From Nocardiopsis sp. CC223A (GTDB taxonomy: Bacteria > Actinomycetota > Actinomycetes > Streptosporangiales > Streptosporangiaceae): DNA of 64,000 nt. Numbering within the stretch: position 1 is the first letter of the stretch; each line of letters opens with the position of its first letter. The notes under the pieces are model-generated. The model did no database searches, was not told the origin of the DNA, and worked only from the letters and a program-made list of their open reading frames with translations. Shown piece by piece: positions 44,359 to 53,485 of the stretch. Where the stretch lies: the NCBI RefSeq assembly GCF_030766825.1, contig NZ_JASFDV010000003.1, positions 101,469 through 165,468 on the forward strand, written 5' to 3'. The position numbers were made by a program, and so were the translations under genes.

Positions 44359-44811
44359 CTAGAGGGTCTTTCCGAAGCACATTGACGAGGGCTCGTCGGC
44401 GTAGGCGCCGAAGGGCGCCACGGGGGTGTAGCCGGATTTGGTGTAGAACCGCACCGCGTCGGGCTGGCGGTCGCCGGTCTCCAGCCGGAGCCGCTTCCAC
44501 CCCCGGTCGCGCGCCCATTCCTCCAGGGCGGCCAGCAGGTGGGAGGCGGCGCCCGATCCCCGGCTCCCGGGAAGGACGTACATCCGCTTGACCTCGCCGC
44601 CCTCGTCCGGGCCCAGGTCGCGCAGGCCCCCGCAGGCCACGGCGGTGCCGTCGGCGGTCCTGGCCAGCGCGAACACCGCGATGTCGGACGCGGACGGGGG
44701 AGTGCCCGGCTCGGAGTCGGGGGTGCCGTACCGCTCGGCGATCTCGGTGCGCTGCCAGGCCCGGAGAGCGGTGGCGTCGGGATCGTCCCAGACCACGAAG
44801 TCGATCTGCAT
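44359..44811 (-). CDS. GNAT-family N-acetyltransferase
   Basis: The 150-residue protein has a compact GNAT domain: AVACGGLRDLGPDEGGEVKR with the acetyl-CoA pyrophosphate loop VLPGSRGSGAASHLL, and LRLETGDRQPDAVRFYTKSG at the end. The acceptor substrate is unknown. ATG 44811 matches the domain start; the frame is open further upstream without similarity. Its start lies only 23 nt from the menF stop in the same direction, so they may be co-transcribed. Confidence 0.88.
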   Translation of the reverse strand: MQIDFVVWDDPDATALRAWQRTEIAERYGTPDSEPGTPPSASDIAVFALARTADGTAVACGGLRDLGPDEGGEVKRMYVLPGSRGSGAASHLLAALEEWARDRGWKRLRLETGDRQPDAVRFYTKSGYTPVAPFGAYADEPSSMCFGKTL

Positions 44812-44834
44812 GGCCGTACGGTAACCGCGGCGTA

Positions 44835-46157
44835 TTACGCGACGGTTTCCCCGGGCGCACCCGCGCCGGCGGGGTCGTTCACGGTGTCGGTGAGGGCCTC
44901 GCGCACCGGCCGGAACTTGGACTCGGTCTCGGCGATCTCCGACTCCGGCTCGGAGCCGGCGACGATTCCGCACCCGGCGAACAGCCGGGCCGTCGCCCCG
45001 TCCACGTGGGCACTGCGCAGGGCGATACCCCATTCGGCGTTGCCCGCGCCGTCCACCCAGCCGACCGGCCCGGCGTAGCCGCCCCGGTCCATGCCCTCCA
45101 CCTCGTCGATGAGCCGCATCGCGGTGGCGGTGGGGGTGCCGCCCACGGCGGCCGTCGGGTGCAGGGCGGCCACCGCGTCCAGCGCCGACACCCCCGGCCG
45201 CAGCCGGGCGTGCGCGCGGGTGGCCAGGTGCTGGACGTTGGCGAGCCGCAGCAGGTGCGGCCAGCCCGGGACCGCCAGCTCCTCGGCGAGGGGGGCCAGG
45301 GCGTCGCGCAGGGAGTCCACCGCCAGCCCGTGCTCCTCCACGTCCTTGGCCGAGGACATCAGCTCCTCCGCGAGCCGCTCGTCCTCCTTCTCGTCGGCGC
45401 CGCGCGGGCGGGTGCCGGCCAGTACCAGGGAGGTCAGTTCCTCGCCCTCCCGGCGCAGCAGCAGTTCGGGGGTGGCCCCGACCATGCCCGCCACCGAGAA
45501 CGTGAAGCACTGCGGGTAGCGGGTGTGCAGCCGCTCCAGCAGGGTGCGCACGTCGATGGGGGCCTCGGCCCGGGCGATGAGGTCGCGGGCCAGCACCGCC
45601 TTGTCCAGCTCCCCGGCGCGGATCCGGGCGACGGTGCCCGCGACGACCTCGCCCCACTTTTGGGCGGTGAGCTCGCCGGTGCTCCAGGACAGGGGGCCGA
45701 CGGGGCGCGGGGCGGGGGCCGGGTACAGCAGTTCCTCGGGGTGGACGCCGGGTTCTTCGGTGACGGTGGTCAGCCACGCGCGGTCGCCGCGGCGGCCCAG
45801 CAGGACACGGGGGACCACCATCGCAGAGCCGACGGAGGTGGGCGCGAAGGTGAACGTGCCGAAGGCGACGGCACCGGTGCCCGGCAGGCCGACCTCGTCC
45901 TCCACCTCGGTCCGCTCCAGCACCCCGTTGAGCCAGCGGGCGGCCTCGGCGAACCGGGTGGTGTCGGTGGGTTCGGTGCCCGTGGGCTCGGCGGCCGGGT
46001 TCCAGTGGGCGGCCCGCCCCCAGCCGACCAGGCCGTTGTCGCCGGTGAGCCACGCCAGCGGGGTTCCGGCGGGCAGCCGGCGCACCAGGGCGTCGGTGCC
46101 GCCGCGCAGCGGAACGGTCCGGACGAAGAGCTTGGGAGGGCACACAGCGGCGTTCAC
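44835..46157 (-). CDS. menF: Isochorismate synthase
   Basis: Chorismate-utilising enzyme converting chorismate to isochorismate, 440 residues from GTG 46157 (GTG 46145 is possible). The C-terminal chorismate-binding domain shows LDKAVLARDLIARA, FSVAGMVGATPELLLRREG, LAGTRPRGADEKED, HLATRAHARLRPG, LHPTAAVGGTPTATAM and RLFAGCGIVAGSEPESE. It would feed menD at 19.1 kb. An EntC role in catecholate siderophore synthesis is less likely, as no DHB genes are present here. Confidence 0.92.
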   Translation of the reverse strand: MNAAVCPPKLFVRTVPLRGGTDALVRRLPAGTPLAWLTGDNGLVGWGRAAHWNPAAEPTGTEPTDTTRFAEAARWLNGVLERTEVEDEVGLPGTGAVAFGTFTFAPTSVGSAMVVPRVLLGRRGDRAWLTTVTEEPGVHPEELLYPAPAPRPVGPLSWSTGELTAQKWGEVVAGTVARIRAGELDKAVLARDLIARAEAPIDVRTLLERLHTRYPQCFTFSVAGMVGATPELLLRREGEELTSLVLAGTRPRGADEKEDERLAEELMSSAKDVEEHGLAVDSLRDALAPLAEELAVPGWPHLLRLANVQHLATRAHARLRPGVSALDAVAALHPTAAVGGTPTATAMRLIDEVEGMDRGGYAGPVGWVDGAGNAEWGIALRSAHVDGATARLFAGCGIVAGSEPESEIAETESKFRPVREALTDTVNDPAGAGAPGETVA

Positions 46158-46528
46158 GTCACCCGAGTCTAGGTCGCCCGGTGCCCCCGCGAGTCCGGGG
46201 CCGGAGTGATCGGAGGGGGAGGTCAACCCCCTGGTCGGAGCGCCGCGAGGACGGCGCGACGGTTTCCGTACCCGGGGCCGGGGGAACCGTGAGGATTCCA
46301 GGGGCCGCGTTGACCTGCGGTGATGTTCCCATGCCGGAGGCTGTGCGAGGTTGTCCACAGATTGGTGGAATCGTGTCTCAAAATTGACATTGTCCTCTAC
46401 GCTGGTCCACGGCACGGCGCCCCGGGGACGGGTGCCGCCCACCGGTTCCAGAGGAGACGTTGCTGTCAGCTTCTCGGCCCTGGCGGGCCGAGCTCGCAGC
46501 TCCGACGATCACACCTGGAGGGTGTGTG
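46158..46528. other. Intergenic region between menF and the tnpB remnant
   Basis: No gene is supported. It should include the menF promoter (minus strand) and, next to the tnpB remnant, the right-end/omega-RNA side expected of a TnpB element; I cannot delimit either. A single DnaA-box-like TTGTCCACA lies at 46351-46359, without partners. Confidence 0.4.
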
Positions 46529-47100
46529 TCAGGCCGCGTCGTCGGCAGCGTGACTCACTGCCCGGACCGCCGCACCGCGCTTGGCGATGGTGCGGCCCGC
46601 GTTGACGTCGGCGTGCTCAGCGAAGCCGCACGACGTGCAGGTGAAAGTGGCCTGGTCGGGCCGGTTCTTCCGGTCAGTGTGGCCGCACTCGCAGCACTCC
46701 TGCGAGGTGTAGGCCGGGTCGACGTGCACCACCGGCACCCCGACCCGTTTCGCCTTGTGGGCGATATAGGAGCCGAGTCGGGCGAAGGACCATGAGTGCA
46801 GCCTGACCCGCTGGGGCGCCGGGAAAGGGCTGCGGCCGTAGGCCGTCCGTTGAGAGTGGTGGCGGGCAACGGGCGGGACGTACCCTGCCGCGGATGCCGC
46901 CCAGGTCCTCCAGGGCGATCCCGCGGCAGGTGCGTTGAGCCTCGGTCACGATCTGCTTGGCGATGCGGTGGTTGACATCGGCCGCGAACCGCCTCTCCCG
47001 GCCCGACAGGCGGCGCAGGTGCCGGTGGCGGTGGCGGACGCTGTTGACCTGTTTGCCGGAGTGGACGGTGCCGTCGGAGGTGGTGGCGATCCTGGGGTGG
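46529..47100 (-). pseudogene. Broken TnpB (IS200/IS605-type RNA-guided nuclease) gene
   Basis: The remnant reads IATTSDGTVHSGKQVNSVRH (RuvC-I region), then GIALEDLGGIRGRVR (RuvC-II, Glu). At about 46870 the reading frame shifts to RVRLHSWSFARLGSYIAH, VVHVDPAYTSQECCECGH (zinc-ribbon) and CTSCGFAEHADVNAGRTIAKRG (RuvC-III Asp). The N-terminal third is missing and at least one frameshift is present, so no active nuclease is made. No tnpA is adjacent. Confidence 0.85.
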
Positions 47101-47215
47101 ATGGCGTCACCTGCTTCGGTGTGGTTCTCTTGTCGGTGATCGCCTGGGTTCGGAAGCGATTCCTCCCGGACCTGAAGGATTCGGGATTCCTCGCTAGAAG
47201 CTGTTGAAGGGTTCT

Positions 47216-48895
47216 GTGGCACAGACCGTGTTCGTACCGCGCGCCGTGCACTGGGTGGGCGCGGCCGCCGCGTCCGTCGTCCTGCTCGTCGGATGCGCCG
47301 CGCCGGGCACCGGGGGAGCTCCCGGCGACGGTGCCAGCGGCAGCCGCAACGCCGACGGCGCCGACGACGGCCGGACCGGGGCTGGCGGGGGCGGCGCCGC
47401 GGAGGCCGACGGGGCGGGCGGCACCGCCGGTGCCGCGGACGCGCTGTGCGCGGCCGACTCCGAGCGGCGGATGCGCGGGGCCTGGCTCACCACCGTCCGC
47501 AACATCGACTGGCCCTCCGAGCCCGGACTGTCCGCCCAGGAGCAGCAGGACGAGCTGGACGCCTACCTCGACGACGCCGTCGCCATGGGCCTCAACGCCG
47601 TGTTCCTGCACGTGCGTCCCACCGCCGACGCCGTGTACGCCTCCGACAAGGAGCCCTGGGCCCGCTACCTCACCGGCGAGCAGGGCGGCGACCCCGGGTA
47701 CGACCCGTTGGAGTACGCGGTGGCGCAGGCCCATGACCGCGGCCTGGAACTGCACGCCTGGTTCAACCCCTACCGGGTGGGCTGGCAGGACCCCGACATC
47801 GAGAACCTGGTGGACGACCACCCGGTGAAGCAGAACCCCGAGTGGCTGGTGGACTACGGCGACGAGGCCTACGTGGACCCGGGCAACCCCGAGGTCCGGG
47901 AGTGGGTCACCGGCGTGATCATGGACGTGGTCGAGCGCTACGACATCGACGGCGTCCACTTCGACGACTTCTTCTACCCCTACCCCAAGGACGGCGAGGA
48001 GTTCGACGACGACGCCTCGTGGGAGGCGCACGGCGGCGACTTCGACGACCGCGGCGACTGGCGGCGCGACAACGTCGACCAGCTCATGCGCGACGTGCAC
48101 GGCGCCGTCCAGGAGGCGAAGCCCTGGGTGAGCTTCGGCGTCTCGCCGTTCGGGATCTGGCGCAACCGGAGCACCGACCCCAGCGGGTCGGCCAGCTCCG
48201 GGCTACAGTCCTACGACGCCCAGTACGCCGACACCCGCACCTGGATCCAGGAGGGCACCATCGACTACGTCGCGCCCCAGCTGTACTGGGAGCGCGGCTT
48301 CGACACCGCCGACTACGAGGTGCTCGCCGACTGGTGGGCGGACGAGGTCGAGGGCACCGGTGTGGACCTGTACATCGGCCAGGCCGCCTACCGCCTGGGC
48401 GAGGACGGGTGGACCTCCGACGACGCGCTCTCCACCCAGCTCGACTACTCCGGGGAACTGGAGGAGGTCGGCGGCGACGTCTACTTCTCCATCAAGAGCC
48501 TGCGCGAGAACCGGGACGCGGTGGACCACCTGCTCGGCGGCCACTACGCCGACCCGGCACTGCCCCCGCGGACCGACTCCGGCGAGGAGGCGGCCCGGGT
48601 CGGCGCGGTGGCTGGGGTGACCGCCCGTGCGGGCGAGGACGGGGACGGGGTCGAGGTGTCCTGGGAGGCCGCCGAGGGCGCCCGCTTCTACGCCGTGTAC
48701 CGGCTGCCCGCCGAGGCGGCCGAGGCCGGGGAGACGGCCTGCGAGGCGCTCACCCCGGCGAACCTCGTCGGCGTGACCGGCGGCACCGGGTTCGACGACA
48801 CCGGCGCCGGGGACGACGCGGTGTACGCGGTGACCGCCCTGGACGACTACCGCGCCCAGGGGCCGGTCGGCGAGATCGCCGACCCCCGCGGCTGA
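47216..48895 (+). CDS. GHL10-type glycoside hydrolase lipoprotein (YngK-like)
   Basis: The 559-residue product has a signal peptide ending in LLVGC (lipidated cysteine about residue 27), a Gly/Ala/Asp-rich tether, then the glycosyl-hydrolase-like 10 (DUF187) barrel: RGAWLTTVRNIDWPSEPGLS, GLNAVFLHVRPTADAVYAS, LELHAWFNPYRVGW, YDIDGVHFDDFFYPYPKDGE and DYVAPQLYWERGF. A C-terminal fibronectin-like domain (about residues 465-555) follows. It presumably cleaves a cell-wall or extracellular polysaccharide; the substrate is unknown. GTG 47216 is chosen with GAAGG 5 nt upstream; TTG 47204 is an alternative. Confidence 0.88.
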   Translation: MAQTVFVPRAVHWVGAAAASVVLLVGCAAPGTGGAPGDGASGSRNADGADDGRTGAGGGGAAEADGAGGTAGAADALCAADSERRMRGAWLTTVRNIDWPSEPGLSAQEQQDELDAYLDDAVAMGLNAVFLHVRPTADAVYASDKEPWARYLTGEQGGDPGYDPLEYAVAQAHDRGLELHAWFNPYRVGWQDPDIENLVDDHPVKQNPEWLVDYGDEAYVDPGNPEVREWVTGVIMDVVERYDIDGVHFDDFFYPYPKDGEEFDDDASWEAHGGDFDDRGDWRRDNVDQLMRDVHGAVQEAKPWVSFGVSPFGIWRNRSTDPSGSASSGLQSYDAQYADTRTWIQEGTIDYVAPQLYWERGFDTADYEVLADWWADEVEGTGVDLYIGQAAYRLGEDGWTSDDALSTQLDYSGELEEVGGDVYFSIKSLRENRDAVDHLLGGHYADPALPPRTDSGEEAARVGAVAGVTARAGEDGDGVEVSWEAAEGARFYAVYRLPAEAAEAGETACEALTPANLVGVTGGTGFDDTGAGDDAVYAVTALDDYRAQGPVGEIADPRG

Positions 48896-48998
48896 CCGGG
48901 ACCGTGCGCCGTGTGTTCCCGGAAGACGCGCTCCTGGAATAATCGCTTCTCGCGCACCGGACCCGAACAACCCCCTGCCCCGGGTGGAGAGCGATGAC

Positions 48999-50087
48999 GT
49001 GGACCCCCTACTGCCCGTGGACCCCGAGCACATCGGCCGCTACCGGCTGACCCACCGCCTCGGCGCGGGCGGGATGGGCCAGGTGTACCTGGCCAGGACG
49101 CCGTCGGGCCGTCGGATCGTGGTCAAGGTGATCCGCCCCGAATACGTGAAGGACGACGAGTTCCGGACCCGGTTCGCCCGGGAGGCCGAGGCCGCCCGTC
49201 AGGTGGGCGGGTTCCACACGGCGCAGGTGGTGGACGCCGACCCGGAGACGGCCGCGCCGTGGATCGCGACCGCGTACATTCCGGGGCCGTCCCTGTACGC
49301 GGCCGTCCGTGATGACGGGCCGCTGCGCGGCGCGGAACTGCGTGCGCTGGCCCTGGGGCTGGCCGAGGGGCTGGAGGCCATCCACGCCTGCGGCCTGGTG
49401 CACCGGGACCTCAAACCCGAGAACATCATCCTGGCCGAGGACGGGCCGCGGATCATCGACTTCGGGATCGCACGGCCGCTGGACACCACGCACATGACGG
49501 CGACGGGCGCGGTGTTCGGGACACTGCCGTACATGTCGCCGGAGCAGACCGAGGGGCAGCGGGTGGGACCGGTCTCGGACGTGTTCTCGCTGGGGACGGT
49601 GCTGGCCTTCGCCGCGACGGGGGCCAATCCGTTCGCCGCCGAGTCGATGGCGGCCACGGTGCGCCGCCTGATCGGCCCCCCGCCCCCGCTCGTCGGCGTG
49701 CCCGACGACGTCGCCGGGCTCATCATCGAATGCTGGGACCACACCCCGGAGCGGCGGCCCGCTCTGGACACGATCCTGCGCAGGTTCGGGGCGGTCGACA
49801 CCGCGATCTCTTGGCAGGGCCGCGCTGAGGCACATCACCGGCCCTTGCTGGAGGACACCCCCGCGCCCCAGGTACCGACGGCCACCCGGAAGCTCCCGGA
49901 GACCCCTGCCGCCCCCGAGCCTCCGCGGGTACGGAGCGCTGCGACGCCTCCACGGGAGGAGATCATCACGGGGATACTCCCCGCAGCGCAGGGGAAGGGG
50001 GCCGCCTGGGCGCTCGGTTGCTTCCTGTTCGGCCTCCCCGCGCTCATGGTCCTGATCGTGTTGATCCGCAATGTGCTGATGTCCTGA
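48999..50087 (+). CDS. Serine/threonine protein kinase (PknB/Hanks type) with C-terminal membrane anchor
   Basis: The 362-residue product carries a complete Hanks kinase domain (about residues 10-265): GAGGMGQVYLAR glycine loop, catalytic lysine in VVKVI, HRDLKPENI, DFGIARPL and GTLPYMSPEQTEG. A proline-rich juxtamembrane linker leads to one hydrophobic helix near the C-terminus (WALGCFLFGLPALMVLIVLI) with almost nothing beyond it, so there is no extracellular sensor domain. GTG 48999 has GGAGAG 8 nt upstream; GTG 48984 is an alternative. Targets are unknown. Confidence 0.92.
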   Translation: MDPLLPVDPEHIGRYRLTHRLGAGGMGQVYLARTPSGRRIVVKVIRPEYVKDDEFRTRFAREAEAARQVGGFHTAQVVDADPETAAPWIATAYIPGPSLYAAVRDDGPLRGAELRALALGLAEGLEAIHACGLVHRDLKPENIILAEDGPRIIDFGIARPLDTTHMTATGAVFGTLPYMSPEQTEGQRVGPVSDVFSLGTVLAFAATGANPFAAESMAATVRRLIGPPPPLVGVPDDVAGLIIECWDHTPERRPALDTILRRFGAVDTAISWQGRAEAHHRPLLEDTPAPQVPTATRKLPETPAAPEPPRVRSAATPPREEIITGILPAAQGKGAAWALGCFLFGLPALMVLIVLIRNVLMS

Positions 50088-50224
50088 CTCGTGCCCCTTG
50101 GCCTGTGGTGTTCATTGCATTCGGTCTGCTCTCGCTGGTGTTCCTGGGAGCCATCGGTGCGATGGCACCGTTTGGAGGATCGTCTCACAAGCGCGGCTCT
50201 TTGGCGGAAAAAGTTGTTATTCAC

Positions 50225-50259
50225 TAGCCATAAATGGCTAACGCCCTCGCATCTGCGAG
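50225..50259. promoter_or_regulatory. Two adjacent palindromes before the molybdate operon
   Basis: TAGCCATAAATGGCTA (50225-50240, 7-bp arms) and CTCGCATCTGCGAG (50246-50259, 6-bp arms) are both perfect with 2-nt centres. They lie 16-50 bp upstream of the mop-type start codon, overlapping the likely promoter (TAGAGT at 50262). They are candidate operators for the HTH-TOBE protein itself or another molybdate regulator. Confidence 0.6.
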
Positions 50260-50274
50260 CGGTAGAGTCCTCCC

Positions 50275-50676
50275 ATGCCCACCTTCCAGATCAGTGAGGC
50301 CGCCGAGCTGCTCGGCGTCAGCGCCGACACCGTGCGCCGCTGGGTCGACGCCGGACGCCTCGACGCCACCCGTGACGGCTCCGGCCGCCGCCTCCTGGAC
50401 GGGGCCGACCTGGCCGCCTTCATGCGCGAGGGGTCCCACCAGGACCCCGACCGCCACCGCTCCTCCGCGCGCAACCGCTTCCGCGGACTGGTCACCGGGA
50501 TCGTCCGCGACACCGTCATGGCGCAGGTGGAGATCCAGGCGGGACCGCACCGCATCGTCTCGCTGATGAGCCGTGAGGCCGCCGACGAACTCGGCCTGGA
50601 GGTCGGCGCCACCGCCACGGCCGTGGTCAAGTCCACGAACGTCGTGGTCGAGACCGGCGGAGGACACCATGCGTGA
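50275..50676 (+). CDS. HTH-TOBE molybdenum-binding regulator (MopI-like)
   Basis: The 133-residue protein joins a MerR/excisionase-type helix-turn-helix (residues 4-50; ISEAAELLGVSADTVRRWVD, ATRDGSGRRLLDGADLAAF) to a Mop/TOBE molybdate-binding domain (residues 67-130; RNRFRGLVTGIVRDTVMAQV, TAVVKSTNVVVETG). It likely senses cytoplasmic molybdate and controls the operon it heads. Its last codons overlap the modA start by 8 nt. Two palindromes lie directly upstream. Confidence 0.9.
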   Translation: MPTFQISEAAELLGVSADTVRRWVDAGRLDATRDGSGRRLLDGADLAAFMREGSHQDPDRHRSSARNRFRGLVTGIVRDTVMAQVEIQAGPHRIVSLMSREAADELGLEVGATATAVVKSTNVVVETGGGHHA

Positions 50677-51454
50677 CCTCCCCCTGGGGCTCACCGCCGC
50701 GCTGACCGCCGCCGCGGCGGCCCTGACCGCATGCGGGGGCGGAACGGACCCGGAGGCCGGGGAGATGACCGTGTTCGCCGCCGCCTCCCTCACCGACGCC
50801 TTCGAGGAGCTCGCCGCGGAGTTCGAGGCGCGCCACCCCGGCACGGAGGTGGTCCTCAACTTCGCGGGCAGCAGCGAACTGGCCGCCCAGATCAACGCCG
50901 GCGCCCCCGCCGACGTGTTCGCGGCCGCCGACACCGCCACCATGGGCCAGGTCGTCGAGGGGGAGGGGCTGAACGACGAGTGGGCCGCCGAGCACGGGGA
51001 GGACGGCGCGGTCTTCGCCACCAACGCCCTCCGGATCGCCGTGCCCGCCGACGACCCCGCCGGGATCGAGGACCTCGACGACCTGGCCGGGGCCGACGTC
51101 TCCGTCGCCTTGTGCGCCGACGAGGTCCCCTGCGGTGCCGCCACCGCCGCCGCCCTGGAGGCCGCCGGACTCGACATCACCCCCGTCACCTACGAGGGGG
51201 ACGTCCGCGCCGTTCTCACCAAGGTCGAACTCGGCGAGGTCGACGCCGGACTCGTGTACGCGACCGACGTCAGGGCCGCCGGAGAGGGCGTCACCGGCAT
51301 CTCCTTCCCCGAGGCGGAGGAGGCCGTCAACGCCTACCCCATCGGCCTGCTCGCCGACGCGCCGCGGCCCGGACCGGCCGCCGACTGGATCGACCTGGTG
51401 CTGTCCCAGGACGGTGCGGCCGTCCTCGCCGAGGCCGGGTTCGGCGCCCCGTGA
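50669..51454 (+). CDS. modA: Molybdate ABC transporter substrate-binding lipoprotein
   Basis: Extracytoplasmic molybdate/tungstate receptor, 261 residues. The lipobox LTAC gives a lipidated cysteine near residue 22. FAAASLTDAFEELAAEFEA, FAGSSELAAQINAGAPADVF and EVDAGLVYATDV are ModA family motifs including oxyanion-binding serines. ATG 50669 has GGAGGAC upstream and overlaps the mop gene end; its stop overlaps modB (GTGA). Confidence 0.95.
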   Translation: MRDLPLGLTAALTAAAAALTACGGGTDPEAGEMTVFAAASLTDAFEELAAEFEARHPGTEVVLNFAGSSELAAQINAGAPADVFAAADTATMGQVVEGEGLNDEWAAEHGEDGAVFATNALRIAVPADDPAGIEDLDDLAGADVSVALCADEVPCGAATAAALEAAGLDITPVTYEGDVRAVLTKVELGEVDAGLVYATDVRAAGEGVTGISFPEAEEAVNAYPIGLLADAPRPGPAADWIDLVLSQDGAAVLAEAGFGAP

Positions 51455-52275
51455 CCGGCTCCGCCGCACCGGCCGGGCCCGTCCTGCGGGCCCGGCCCGG
51501 CCGTCCGCCCTGGCCGCTCGTCCTGCCCGCGCTGGTGGGCGTCGCCTTCCTCGTCCTGCCCATGCTGGGCCTCGTCGTGCGCGCACCCTGGCCCGACATG
51601 GGCCGCCGGGTCACCGAACCCGACGTGCTGGCCGCGCTGTGGCTGTCGCTGTCCACCGCCACCGTCACCACCGCCCTGTGCCTGGTCTTCGGGGTGCCGC
51701 TGGCCTGGCTGCTGGCCCGCACCGACTTCCCCGGGCGGCGGCTCGTGCGCGCCCTGGTCGCCGTGCCCCTGGTCGTCCCGCCCGTGGTCGGCGGTGTGGC
51801 GCTGCTGCTCCTGCTCGGCCGCAACGGCCTGCTCGGGCGGTACCTGGACGCATGGTTCGGGATCACCGTCCCCTTCACGCCCGCGGCCGTGGTCCTGGCC
51901 CAGACCTTCGTCGCCATGCCGTTCCTGGTGATCAGCGTGGAGGGGGCGCTGCGCGGGGCCGACCGCCGCTACGAGGAGGCCGCGGCCACCCTGGGCGCCG
52001 GGCGGGTCACCGTGTTCACCCGCGTCACCCTGCCCATGGTGCTGCCCGGCGTCGGCGCCGGGGCGATCCTGTGCTGGGCCCGCGCCCTGGGCGAGTTCGG
52101 CGCCACCATCACCTTCGCCGGGAACTTCCCCGGCACCACACAGACCATGCCGCTGGCCGTCTATATGGCCATGCAGCGCGACCCCGAGGCCGCGATCGTG
52201 CTCAGCCTCGTGCTGTTGCTGGTGTCCCTGGCCGTGCTGGCCACCCTGCGCGAGAAATGGGTGAACACCGCGTGA
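51451..52275 (+). CDS. modB: Molybdate ABC transporter permease
   Basis: The 274-residue permease has six hydrophobic spans. VLAALWLSLSTATVTTALCL and the ATPase-coupling EAA loop YEEAAATLGAGRVTVFTRVT...LPGVGAGAILCWARALGEFG are typical of ModB. GTG 51451 overlaps the modA stop and its own stop overlaps modC, so the operon is tightly coupled. Confidence 0.95.
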   Translation: MTGSAAPAGPVLRARPGRPPWPLVLPALVGVAFLVLPMLGLVVRAPWPDMGRRVTEPDVLAALWLSLSTATVTTALCLVFGVPLAWLLARTDFPGRRLVRALVAVPLVVPPVVGGVALLLLLGRNGLLGRYLDAWFGITVPFTPAAVVLAQTFVAMPFLVISVEGALRGADRRYEEAAATLGAGRVTVFTRVTLPMVLPGVGAGAILCWARALGEFGATITFAGNFPGTTQTMPLAVYMAMQRDPEAAIVLSLVLLLVSLAVLATLREKWVNTA

Positions 52276-53309
52276 GCGTGCTCTGCGCCGACCTGCGGCT
52301 GAGCCGCGGCGATTTCGACCTGGACGTCGCCCTGTCCGTGGCGGCGGGGGAGGTGCTGGCCCTGCTCGGCCCCAACGGGGCGGGCAAATCCTCGGCGCTG
52401 CGCGCCCTGGCCGGGCTGCTCCCGCTCACCGCCGGGCACGTGCGGGTGGACGGGGACGACCACACGCGCACGCCCGTGGAGCGGCGGCCCATCGGCATGG
52501 TGTTCCAGGACTACCTGCTGTTCCAGCACATGAGTACGCTGGACAACGTCGCGTTCGGGCCGCGCTGCCAGGGGGAGTCCAAGGCCGACGCCCGCGCCCG
52601 CGCCGCCGAACTGCTCGGGCACATGGACCTGGCCGGGTACACCCGCGCGCGGCCCCGGAACCTGTCCGGGGGGCAGGCCCAGCGGGTCGCGCTGGCCCGC
52701 GCGCTGGCGGTGCGCCCGCGCCTGCTGCTGCTGGACGAGCCCATGGCCGCCCTGGACGTGAGCACCCGCCTGCACGTGCGGGGACGGCTGCGCCGCCTGC
52801 TGGAGGAGTTCGACGGGGCGACGGTGCTGGTCACCCACGACCCGCTGGACGCCATGGTGCTGGCCGACCGCATCGCCGTCGTCGAAGGCGGCCGGGTGGT
52901 CCAGGAGGGCGCGCCCGCCGAGGTGGCCCGCCGCCCCCGGACCCCCTACGTGGCGCGGCTGGTGGGGCTCAACCTGTTCCGCGGCCGGGCCGACGGCACC
53001 GCGGTGGCCCTGGACGGCGGGGCGGTCGTGGAGGTGCACGAGGCGCACCACGGGCCCGCGCTGGTGGCGTTCCCGCCCCGGGCCGTCGCCCTGTACCGGC
53101 GGCGCCCCGACGGCAGCCCGCGCAACCTGTGGGAGCTGACCGTCGACGGGGTGGAGCGGTTCGGCGACCAGGTGCGGGTGCACCTGACCGGAACGCTCGA
53201 CCTGGCCGCCGACATCAGCCCGGCCGCGCTGGCCGAGCTGGGGCTGGTCCGCGGCGACACCGTCTGGGCCGGGGTCAAGGCCGCCGAGGCCGAGTGCTAC
53301 CCCGGATGA
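52272..53309 (+). CDS. modC: Molybdate ABC transporter ATPase
   Basis: The 345-residue protein has an ABC ATPase domain with Walker A GPNGAGKSS, LSGGQAQRVALARALAV, LLLLDEPMAALD and a switch histidine in TVLVTHDPLDA. A C-terminal TOBE-like molybdate-sensing region follows (about residues 265-345). GTG 52272 overlaps the modB stop by 4 nt. Last gene of mop-modABC. Confidence 0.95.
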   Translation: MSVLCADLRLSRGDFDLDVALSVAAGEVLALLGPNGAGKSSALRALAGLLPLTAGHVRVDGDDHTRTPVERRPIGMVFQDYLLFQHMSTLDNVAFGPRCQGESKADARARAAELLGHMDLAGYTRARPRNLSGGQAQRVALARALAVRPRLLLLDEPMAALDVSTRLHVRGRLRRLLEEFDGATVLVTHDPLDAMVLADRIAVVEGGRVVQEGAPAEVARRPRTPYVARLVGLNLFRGRADGTAVALDGGAVVEVHEAHHGPALVAFPPRAVALYRRRPDGSPRNLWELTVDGVERFGDQVRVHLTGTLDLAADISPAALAELGLVRGDTVWAGVKAAEAECYPG

Positions 53310-53485
53310 CCGCTTGCCGAGACGCCGTTCCCGCATGTCGGAACACCGTGCGGCGGTGACCTGCGGGGGCCGGAGTCGGCCGGGAAAACCGGCGGAACCC
53401 GGGATATCCACGCCCTCCGATGGGGACACTGTAGGACACCCGGTGGCGACAGTAGACCTTCCCCCGGCCGCTGAAGGAGGGTGCC

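Noticed and set aside
46351..46359. DnaA box TTGTCCACA
   Set aside because: It matches the actinobacterial consensus but is isolated; no cluster, dnaA or dnaN gene is nearby, so it is not evidence for an origin.
50018..50227. Small membrane protein after the Ser/Thr kinase gene
   Set aside because: A hydrophobic stretch exists in another frame, but it overlaps the kinase end, lacks a clear start and ribosome-binding site, and has no family similarity.
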